From Paralithodes platypus (Eukaryota; Arthropoda; Malacostraca; Decapoda; Lithodidae), in the NCBI GenBank assembly GCA_032716605.1, contig CM064501.1, positions 24,008,514 to 24,072,513 of the forward strand: a DNA stretch of 64,000 nucleotides. The letters are read 5' to 3'. The notes below the pieces were generated by a model. The model did not search any database. It was not told the DNA's origin and saw nothing but the letters and a program-made list of their open reading frames with translations. The position numbers and the translations under genes are program-made. Shown in pieces: positions 55,741 to 64,000 of the stretch (position 1 is the stretch's first letter; each line of letters begins with the position of its first letter).

Positions 55741-57016
55741 CTAACAAATCACGCCAATTTCTTCTAGACCGCGCAGCAGCTGCTCGTGGTGGTCTTGGGC
55801 GTCCAGTATTTTGCAGAGTTGATGGTAGCTTCGTCGCAAGTGTGCATCTGCTTCATTAACGGAGGGATCCACTAATTCCTCGGTCACGTCCAAACGGGGG
55901 ACTGGGTCCAATCGTCTACCATATAATAAATGAGCCAGTGTTAAGGCCTCAATTTCCAGATTGGAGTCATCTTGATACATTAGTGGTCGATTATTTACTC
56001 TGGTTTCTATTTCGGTGACAACAGTTCTTAACTCATCCAAGGTGACTTTGGACCTGTGAAGAACCCTTTTCAGGCACGATTTCACGATACCTATCATTCT
56101 CTCTGTAAATCCATTTTGCCAAGGGGCTCTGGGAGTTGTGAATGACCAATAACAATTTCTAGAATCCAACATTTGCTGTACTGCGTTGCTCTTTAATAGT
56201 TCAGAAACCAACGGTAATGCGCCCACAAAATTTGTCCCATTGTCACTAATCAAACGTCTGGGACAACTTCGCCGAGCGGCAAATCTTCTAAATAAATTTA
56301 TAAAGGTTTCCGAGCTCATGTCCTCCGCTATTTCCAAATGGATAGCCCGAGTGCTGGTACAGGTGAATAGACATATGTAAACCTTCTTGGGTGGACCATC
56401 ATCTCCTGTGAGAGTGATGGCACCAGTATAATCTATACCTGTTACCTCAAACGGTGTCCTTTGGTGAATGCGGTCTGGCGGAAGAGCTGGTGGTCCAGGG
56501 TAAGGAATAGCGATAGCTGTATACCTGTTGCAAATAATGCAATTCTTGATACAGCGTTTAACAGCTTGTCGTCCCTGGGGTATCCAATATTTTTGTCGCA
56601 TAGGCTAGAGTGTCTGCTACCCCACCGTGTTTAGTGGTTTCATGCGCTTTTAAAACTATCAATTTGGTGAGGTCGCAATCCTTGGGCAATATGATCGGAT
56701 GCCGAGTTTTGAGGGGTAGATCAGCTTTACTAATACGACCTCGACAACATATTAATTCTTGATTGTCTAGATACAGCCCAAGGTCCTTCATTCTTTTGGT
56801 TGGCTTGGAATTGGGTTTACGTAGCTGTGTTAATTCCTCCTCATACTTTTCAGCTTGTATCCTTCTGATCCAGTAGGTAAGTGGGTCTAATTCATCCATC
56901 TTTACCTTCTTGCTCAGGAACTTAAACACAAATTTAGTTACAGTTAATAGTTTGTCCAAATTGGAGAACTTGGTGATGTCAATCACTGAAGGCTCTGGGA
57001 TAATTATTGTGTCCAT
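55741..57016 (-). pseudogene. BEL/Pao integrase, second family
   Basis: From 57016: IPEPSVIDITKFSNLDKLLT, the zinc module (HETTKHGGVADTL .. CIICNRY), then after a frame change near 56600 the core with GIDYTGAITLTG (Asp1), LISDNGTNFVGA (Asp2) and FTERMIGIVKSC (Glu). The C-terminal part ends prematurely at LLRGLEEIGVIC, about 120 residues shorter than the other family's integrase (27-1586), so the DUF5641-like domain is absent. Confidence 0.87.
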
Positions 57017-57114
57017 ATGAACTTTATCATCATTAACCTTCTGGTATGATTTTTGTTCTGGCCAATCACTCTGACGTAGCCAAACCGGACCCTGAAACCA
57101 CAGAGTTTCGTTAA

Positions 57115-57719
57115 TCAGTTTCTTGACACCAACACCAAGTCAGCCGGATTATCCTTGGACTTAACATGCATGAATGTATAGTTCATTTGCAGTTCCTTTA
57201 TTTTGTGTACTCTGTTACGCACATAAACTATGTGACTATTATCCTTAGCTATCCAGTGCAAACATATCTCACTATCTGTCCATATATATGTCTCACCTAA
57301 AAAGGGAAACATACCATTCAAATAAGTAGCTAACCTAGTTCCCAATTCAACAGCGGTCAGCTCCAACTGTGGAAGGGTACATTGTTTTAATGGCACTACT
57401 CGGGATTTGGACATAATCATAGTAGATCGGACTTCAGTGACACAATAAGCTACTGCACCATACGCCTTAGATGAGGCATCACAAAATATGTGCAATTGAG
57501 CACACTCATTATCAGAGGTAGGATCACATCTTCTAGGAAACTTGACTGAGGATACCTTCTCATATTCCACCTGCAATTTGTTCCACTTTTCTGTATACTT
57601 TTCAGGTAATGGAGTATCCCAACTCAGTGCTTTTCTCCAGGCCTCCTGAACTAAAATCTTCCCTTTAATTGATATGGGACTAAATATGCCTAATGGGTCG
57701 AACATCATAGAGACCTGAC
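57115..57719 (-). pseudogene. BEL/Pao RNase H region, second family
   Basis: Continues the RT after the MITE: LSQVSMMFDPLGIFSPISIK, then CDASSKAYGAVAYCVT, QLELTAVELGTRLATYL, YIWTDSEICLHWI and VKSKDNPADLV. The Asp of CDAS, Glu of ELTAVE and Asp of TDSE are the expected RNase H acidic residues. The frame ends at 57115 just before the usual SRG motif. Confidence 0.85.
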
Positions 57720-58367
57720 TTAACCCGGCAAGCGCGATAGGCCTCACGGAAGGCTTCCTATAGGGAACGCGATAGGCCTCACGGAAGCAGGACCATAAAA
57801 AAAGCCTTCCATAAAAAAAAAGGGCCTATCAAAACAAAGGAATTTGTCTCTAGGTGAGATAATTCCCCTCCAGTACTCATCCATGTAAATCTCACCCACC
57901 CCCCTCCCCTCCTTCCCCACCTTATTCCCCCCTCCCTCCCCACCTCAATTATCACCTATTTTTCCTCTTATTATCATCATTTATCGGTTATTTTTCTCTC
58001 CCGCGATAATGTAGCACAAGTGGGTTGCATAAAAGATCGTTATGCAACACCCAGACACCGGCACACACCGCCCCGCTCTTCTCAGTTGACTCCCAGACAG
58101 CGAGAGGGGAGGGCTGCCTGTCTCTCTCTCTCGCCTGAGATTATGACCGGGTGGCCAATATCTTCGTTTTTCACCACCCAAATGCTTTTCCCACTTATTT
58201 TAGCACTCTTGAAGGTTCATATATACATCATATATGTAAAATAAAAGCATACCGAAAACAAATAATGGTTTATATTGTAAATATAACGAATTCTGTCAGA
58301 ATCCAGGGCTAGAAATGCACAAATAACTACCCTAGCACCTACTGTCATATCGCGCTTGTCAGGTTAA
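57720..58367. mobile_element. TTAA MITE, family 7, nested in BEL pol
   Basis: TTAA at 57720-57723 and 58364-58367; ends CCCGGCAAGCGCGATAGG and, reversed, CCTGACAAGCGCGATATG. Inverse copy of 43720-44368. It interrupts the codons KRTL/LSQVS; removing it and one TTAA restores frame. Confidence 0.93.
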
Positions 58368-59795
58368 GAGTGTACGTTTTGTGAGTTTTACATCGGGAAA
58401 CTTGAGGGCCTTTAGAGACATCTCATCAGTAGTTGTTTTCCACAGCAATCCTAGTACTGGTTGATATTCTGGTATTTGATAGTCAGGATAGTCTCTTCTT
58501 ATCTGGTCCAAAAGAATATGAGAGTTTGAATTCCAACTTTGTAGTGGCATATTGGCTTTATTACATTCTTGCCTTGCCAAATTGTAGATTTCAATCACCT
58601 CTTCTCCACTGTCGGCAACGCCCTGAAGATTATCCATGTAAAACAGTTGACCCCTTTCCGGTTTCTCTGTCTTCTGGAAATTATATCTCAAAGTGCTGCA
58701 CAACAAGAAAGGACTAGAGCAGGAACCAAACAACACTGACCGAAAGCGGTATTCGTTTATCCGCCCACCAGGCTGAAAAGGATCTTCAGGCCAAAGGAAC
58801 TTTGTGAATTTGTGGTCCTGCTCCTTTAACCCTATTCTCAAAAAGGCTTTGGAAATATCTGCCACAAACCCAAATCTCTTCGTCCTGAATTTTAATAGTA
58901 CATCACCCAGTATTTCAGTCAGATTTGGTCCTACATAGAGACAATCGTTTAGACTTGCTTCATTCTTCGCTGCTCGAGAACTGCAGTTAAATACCACTCT
59001 GATGGGGGTAGTAGTGGAGTCCTTACTTACAGCATGATGAGGAAGGTAATGACCCTCTTTATGGTTTATTTCACCTGGGACCTCCTCAATAAAGACATTT
59101 TCCAACTGCTCTTCAATTATTTTATGATAAATGTCCAGTCGTTCAGGATGTTGACGCAATCTCTCCACCATTTTATTTAATTGACATCTTGAACTCTGGT
59201 AGTTAGTTGGTAATTCAGGGGCATTTATCATCCATGGAAGTCCTACTCAGTACTGGCCATCCTTATACTCAACTGTGTCTAGGTAGTGGTTATATGTTAA
59301 GATGTCTTCAGGGGTGGGAAGATCTGCTTCTATACCCACAGTGTCCAGTTCCCAAAGTTTGTGAACAGGTTCTTGTTGCTCTTCTAGAATGTCTCCTAGT
59401 TGTGATGGTATTAATTCTGCACCAATTCTAGCCACCACCAGAGATTGTGCCGGAGTCACAAAGACTGGATCCATCCGGTTGTCTGATTCACTTGGGCCAC
59501 ATGTGGGTAGAGATCCCATGATTATATATCCACCTGATGAAGAAATTAACTGGATACCGTGTTTCCGAGTCATTTTTCGCAAGAAGCGACCACAATATTC
59601 GGAGCCGATGATCAGTTGAATTGGACCTACTACGTCAGACTCTATAGTTCGGTCTGCTAGTTGAACACCCTTCTTTGTTAAGAAGTTAGATGCTTCCTTT
59701 AAACCCTTATTTACCGCAGAAGTGTTCATGTCTTCCTTAACCACCGCAGTCACCTTACATTTATATTTGCCCAATTTAATCAGGGGTTTAACCAC
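58359..59795 (-). pseudogene. BEL/Pao reverse transcriptase, second family
   Basis: The open part from 59795 holds the DUF1758-like region (LIIGSEYCGRFLRKM) and ends with YKDGQY and TGA at 59247. The RT continues in frame from 59246: LPWMINAPELPTNYQSSRCQ, YLPHHAVSKDSTTTPIRVVF, SLNDCLYVGPNLTEILGD, VADISKAFLRIGLKEQD, KFLWPEDP, YRFRSVLFGSCSSPFLLC and the catalytic YMDNLQG (Asn where Asp is usual). The single stop between the two parts and the MITE at 57720 are the main lesions. Confidence 0.88.
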
Positions 59796-59810
59796 GTCAA
59801 ATGTGTTTCT

Positions 59811-61401
59811 TTATTTGACAAAAATCCAGTTATTGCCATGTTCACTCTTCCTACTGTTGGCAAATTCATGGCTCTGACAACATTTCCGGCAATGAAGGTC
59901 TTTTGCGCTCCAGTATCAAAGAGTGATTTGACCGGCATAACCTCTTTTCCTCTGATCAGTTGAACCTCGGCTGTAGGAGTAGCTGCATTGGGTTTCCAGT
60001 GGTCAGGGTCATATTTACACTTGCCGGTTTGGGTTGTACTTCACTGATCTTGGGACACAACGCGGTATGATGTACACCAGTCTTGCACCGAAAACATACA
60101 TTTAATTTAGTGGCACATTCCTCAGTAGAATGTCTTGTGCTAAGGCAAACAAGACACTTACCTAGTTCGATGAGTCGTGGAAGTCTAGCCTTAAGATTTG
60201 GGTAAGTCCTACAATACACTGTGGAATGTTGTTCTGAACATAACATACACACCTTCCGGTTTTCTTGGTTTACCCCTGGTGTGGGGTTAATATCTCTGGT
60301 TACTTCTTGGGTCACTGGAGAATTGAGATGGGATTTTTTTCTCTCCCAAACACCTATTGTTTTAGATACTGTATTAGTTTGATTATTCTGCTGGACGGAT
60401 GTCACATAGGTACCAACCTCTTCCTTCTTGAACAGTTTTGCTTTTTCCTTAGTCCCTGTTGTAGACACTTTTGTGTATTTAACCTTGTTGTCTCCTTCCT
60501 TGATACCGCTATCCTTCTTGGAAACCTACATGTGTTTGCACAGCTCTCTTAAACCCTCTTCTATCTCTTGATACGTGAAGTAGTTCTTCTTATACCTGTG
60601 GTACAATTCATCACAGGTTTTCTGAGAGAAATTTTGTTGTACAATATGGTTCAAGAGCCAAGAAGCTGAATCAAGATCTTTCTGGGTAATAAGTGATTTC
60701 AAAACACAATTCAAGCTGATCCGGAATGACTGAAGATCCTGGTACGTATTCTTTGGTCCTGATAACTCCAGCAATTTGTAAACTAGGCGCTATAGAGTCA
60801 ACTCCGTATCTTCAAAATTCTCCTTGAGTACGTCTAGAGTTGCTGTATAATTGGTATTTGTTATGGGAAGTTCCTTGATAAAATCCAATGCAAAACCCTT
60901 AAGTTGACCCAATGAGTATGATTTTGTTTTTGCTGCAGAAATATCAAACCTGTCATGAACTAAACCCTTAAATTTGTCCCAAAAGGTATTCCAATCAGAT
61001 TGCCCATCAAATTCAGGTAAGGTTATAGGTGGCAACTTAAAGCTTTGTTGTCCCGGAGCCGCAGTACCATTACTGGTACCATTACTCCCTGTTTCGGTAA
61101 CTGTCTCTGTCGCCAAGGATTCGAATCCAGCTAGTAGATCCAAATTATTTTCACGGGCATTTGCATAGGCTTGCTGTAATTCCTCAAACTTTTCAGATTG
61201 TTATTGTTTGATGCAAAAGTCCTCCAATTTATTGCAAGACTCTTCATAATTAGCCCACCGGGTTTTAAGATCTTGGATTTGAGACTTTAACAGCTCCCTT
61301 GGACAGGGGTCACGTCTTTTTACCTCCTGGCAATTATTTAATGCTCTAGTTACCCAGCCTAATTTCCCCACCATAGATTGTCTCAAGAGTGTATCAGTCA
61401 T
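59811..61401 (-). pseudogene. BEL/Pao gag and protease, second family
   Basis: Gag starts MTDTLLRQSMVGKLGWVTRA at 61401 and continues with LPPITLPEFDGQSDWNTFWD, LGQLKGFALDFIKELP and FEDTELTL. Stops interrupt at about 61201, 60790 and 60526. Knuckles follow: CMLCSEQHSTVYC, CLVCLSTRHSTEEC and CFRCKTGVHHTALC. After a frame change near 59956 the protease reads VKSLFDTGAQKTFIAGNVVR, with the canonical DTG active site. Confidence 0.85.
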
Positions 61402-62226
61402 TTTGGAAAATGGGTAATTATTTTCTGGACTATTATTAATGTTTATACTGAAGACTAATTTTCAACAATCAAAATTACATTTAGATATAGCCTAACACAT
61501 ACTCAATTTAACTGTTAATCTTTAGCATTACATGCGTACCATTATTTGCTATAAATTCAGATGAATAATTAGTTGAAAACATTAAGTCCACAATATAATT
61601 TACCTAATACGTGGGAACACACGCTAGTAGGGGGAGGGAATATATTTATTGTTGAATTAAATGTCATATATGCTCCGTCCCGAGCATTTAGCTGGTCTAC
61701 TTGGTCTTTCAGACACGGGTGACAGAAACATAAAAATGGCCTAAATTATCAAATAATAGGGAGAATTTAGGTACAAGAATGAAGCTAAAGCTGTAAATAT
61801 TTAATTAATCATTGATTTCTTATCCCAGATGTTAGTGGGTACCTGTGGTAGTAGCATTTTTCTAAAAAAGGGGGGGGGGGAACACATTTATTATTTATTA
61901 AATTTGGTATATGCTCCGTCCCGAGCATTTAGCTGGTCGACCTAATCTGCCAGACGCGGGTGACATTAAGGACGGAGACATAAAGTGATCTAAATAAGAA
62001 AAATATGGGGGAAATTTAGGGACTGCAACGAAGCTCAAGCTCCGAGTTTCACAAACGCCAGAGAACGCAACGTTGCAGGCCCTCCTACCAGTCCTCTACC
62101 ACAAGATTTAAACGCCATGCTATTTTATCTTATTATTAATTGAAATGCCACTCACCCAAGGCCATCGCCTCACAGTTAGGGACCTCATAACGGCGGGGGA
62201 TCAATCTATGTCCCACAAAAACGACC

Positions 62227-62714
62227 TTAACACCTTACGAGCGGCCTATGCGGTTTATTTATGTGTACCGCCCAGCGGGGTGTTTTTAGCCAAAATAGGG
62301 CTGTTTACGTGATCATTTTCATGCCTAAATAAGACCCAGAACGTAAAACAAGTATCTATCCCTGAAAGGGCATAAACAGAGCTTTCGAATGACACCATAA
62401 CGATCCTTGTATGATGGATAGTTTTCTTGCAATAACCGTGCAACGCGAGTGCAAAAAGCAGGTAATTCGGTACTTTCGGTACATAATTGAGTATGTAGCG
62501 AGTGAGAGAGGGAGGAGGGAGCTGAGATTTGTGTCAGTAGGTTCGCCGCGGTGGTCTGGAGCAGTCATACGCTCGCTAGTCTCCTGCCACCACTTGTCTC
62601 TCACTCTCAGCCACATTACGTGCTGAAATTGCCACTCGACCTATGTCGAGCGCCGCCACATAGTCCAGCTTTATTTAACTCGACTTAAGTGGTGAGCCGC
62701 TTTTTAAGGGTTAA
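62227..62714. mobile_element. TTAA MITE, family 2, nested in the BEL leader
   Basis: TTAA at 62227-62230 and 62711-62714. Matches 8310-8795 throughout. ORFs here are not conserved in the other copy. Confidence 0.85.
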
Positions 62715-62799
62715 ACATTAGCCTACCGCTGCAGCTTAGCAGGGACCCTAACTGTTGAAAACTGGCCCTAACTCAACCCCTAGTCTACACACCGATCGG

Positions 62800-62819
62800 A
62801 ATCCTCACTCGGGGCACCA
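62800..62819 (-). promoter_or_regulatory. Primer binding site of the second BEL element
   Basis: Three bases inside the 5' LTR on the minus strand: TGGTGCCCCGAGTGAGGATT, complementary to a tRNA 3' end (CCA plus acceptor and T-stem). The tRNA was not identified. Confidence 0.65.
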
Positions 62820-62822
62820 AAA

Positions 62823-63587
62823 TGTGGGGGATAATATGGCCAAAGGTTATCTCTTACCACACCAATCGAAATATAAAATTAATAAACATAAATAAAAATA
62901 ATGTCTGAGATCGCCTACCTTATGGCATGAACTATGGTAGCCTATCTCTCAGGATGCCCTAACTAAACATTGTATCAATGACCATGTATATCAATGACTT
63001 AGCTATACTAGGGTCCTGGTGTAGTTTCAAGGATTCCGGCTTCGGTAGACCAGGGTTAAAGGGTCAGGACTCCGGGCCTGGCGCGGGGATTGTGGTGGAG
63101 GAGATCACGGGACACGTCTCTACCGTTCAAAAGTTTACTAGTGTCGTCTGATCGGAACATCAATTTCCGACTCTTAAATAAACTATATATTAATTCGTTA
63201 CCAAGGGTTCAATCCCTCTTCACGAAATCATATAAATAATTATCAGCATTTAAATTATATAATTATAAAGGTAAACATCGTTTCACAACGATTTAGTGAA
63301 CATAATATCAAGGTATTAACGACCCTAAAGCAAACGGTGGATCGCGTATGCGGTCTCGGGAATATTTAAACTGATCCTCTTCTAAACTTATTTCTACAAT
63401 TTTGTATAACTAAATTAACTTGATCAAGGTAATCTTATACAGTACTAATTTACCTAACATTAATTAATCTCTACAATATACAATCACCGGGTTCTGGTAG
63501 GAAATAGTTCACTCTAGTGAGGTTACCCTATCGGAAGGTTGTTGCCAACATTCCCCAGATACCAGTGTAGTTAATTTATTTCTCACA
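62823..63587 (-). repeat. 5' LTR of the second BEL/Pao element
   Basis: Partner of 54925-55688; same TGTGGGGG and CTCACA ends. Confidence 0.95.
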
Positions 63588-64000
63588 GAAACACTGATAT
63601 TTGCCTCAAACTGAATACTGTGGTAGAGATGTCAAACTAGTTTCAAATGACTCGTCTGGACAAGGGAAACAATAAATGTTCAGACAATGTTTATAAAAAG
63701 TTGACCATTTGATTTGTACTGGTCCCTGTAGTTCAACAAATTAGTGGCAATTGGCAACAATTCTTACCAATTTGTAGCAGGATGATAAACTACAGGGAAC
63801 CAGTACAAGTCAAACGGTCAACATTAGCCAAACATTCTCTGAATATAAGTTGTTTCCCTAGCCCAGACGAGTCATTTGAGACTAGTTTGACATATCTACC
63901 ATGGTATACAGTTTGGGGCAAATATCAGTGTTTCAGAACTCTAATGGAAATTAATTGAAAAGGGGCTGCAAAATCCAACATAGGCTAAACCTATGATGGC

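Larger units (their letters stand above)
61437..62822 (-). other. Leader of the second BEL element with a duplicated block
   Basis: Non-coding region between the 5' LTR and gag. Two related blocks, 61620-61798 and 61868-62045, share ATATGCTCCGTCCCGAGCAT, TTTAGCTGGTC and GACGCGGGTGACA, about 248 bases apart. The TTAA MITE at 62227-62714 sits between these and the LTR. Confidence 0.75.
54925..63587 (-). mobile_element. Complete BEL/Pao LTR retrotransposon, second family
   Basis: 8,663 bp with LTRs of 764 and 765 bp, flanked by the 5-bp duplication GAAAC (54920-54924 and 63588-63592). LTR ends are TGTGGGGG...CTCACA. Read leftwards: 5' LTR, primer binding site, duplicated leader with a MITE, gag, protease, RT (interrupted by a MITE at 57720), RNase H, integrase, 3' LTR. 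The LTRs are nearly identical, so insertion is recent, yet the frame contains several stops. Confidence 0.95.
54853..64000. mobile_element. Foldback element split by the second BEL insertion
   Basis: The right arm (about 63785-64000, continuing beyond the window) is the inverted copy of a left arm made of 63593-63730 plus 54853-54924. Paired landmarks: GCCATCATAGGTTTAGCC at 54853 against GGCTAAACCTATGATGGC at the window end, and AATGACTCGTCTGG at 63647 against CCAGACGAGTCATTTGAG at 63863. The two arms were one continuous hairpin until the BEL element landed in the left one. The centre (63730-63785) is about 55 bases. No coding capacity seen. Confidence 0.85.

Noticed and set aside
55741..61401. 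Stop-codon readthrough or recoding in the second BEL polyprotein
   Set aside because: The stops are of mixed type (TAA, TAG, TGA) with no shared context, so ordinary mutation is simpler.

Overview
The window is animal nuclear DNA made almost entirely of transposable elements. It holds no bacterial-style gene layout, no operons and no rRNA. The mix of BEL/Pao LTR retrotransposons, CR1-, Jockey- and RTE-like LINEs, Penelope-like elements, piggyBac-like transposons, TTAA-flanked MITEs, tRNA-derived SINE heads and long simple repeats points to an arthropod with a large, repeat-rich genome. A decapod crustacean is my best guess (inference, not proven). Only one short ORF (19155-19380, minus strand) could be a host exon.

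Layout. 1-2223: 3' end of a BEL/Pao element (plus strand; integrase and 3' LTR). 2224-7090: Jockey-like fragments and a CR1-like LINE carrying a TTAA MITE. 7091-19135: a patchwork of Jockey fragments, SINE-like heads, four copies of one unclassified repeat, TTAA MITEs, an unusual inverted-repeat element with a 10-bp-phased CTC array (10766-11667), a 20-unit 35-bp minisatellite (14870-15570) and a GAT-rich microsatellite (17290-17955). 19528-26030: a nearly full-length CR1-like LINE (minus) with an ORF1 that has an SGNH-hydrolase-like domain, broken by two RTE-like insertions with clear target duplications. 26601-35111: a TTAA MITE into which a complete 7.3-kb BEL/Pao element (26712-34009, minus) jumped. 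35112-45313: a Jockey LINE split by a CR1 copy that itself carries a TTAA MITE, then further MITEs, a piggyBac N-terminal remnant, and another CR1 copy with a perfect palindrome and a MITE. 46050-54852: Penelope-like fragments flanking a second CR1-type LINE and a degenerate piggyBac-like transposase with all three catalytic Asp still readable. 54853-64000: a foldback (long inverted repeat) element interrupted by a second complete BEL/Pao family element (54925-63587, minus), which in turn carries two TTAA MITEs.

How the parts relate. The window records successive insertions up to three levels deep. Exact 5-bp duplications (CACAT, GAAAC) date the two BEL insertions as recent, because both LTR pairs are nearly identical by eye. 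Twelve TTAA-bounded non-autonomous elements of at least seven terminal-sequence families sit beside piggyBac-like transposase remnants, which suggests a piggyBac-type enzyme has mobilised a diverse MITE population here. Most coding frames are broken by stops and frameshifts; in the young BEL copies some breaks may be assembly errors.
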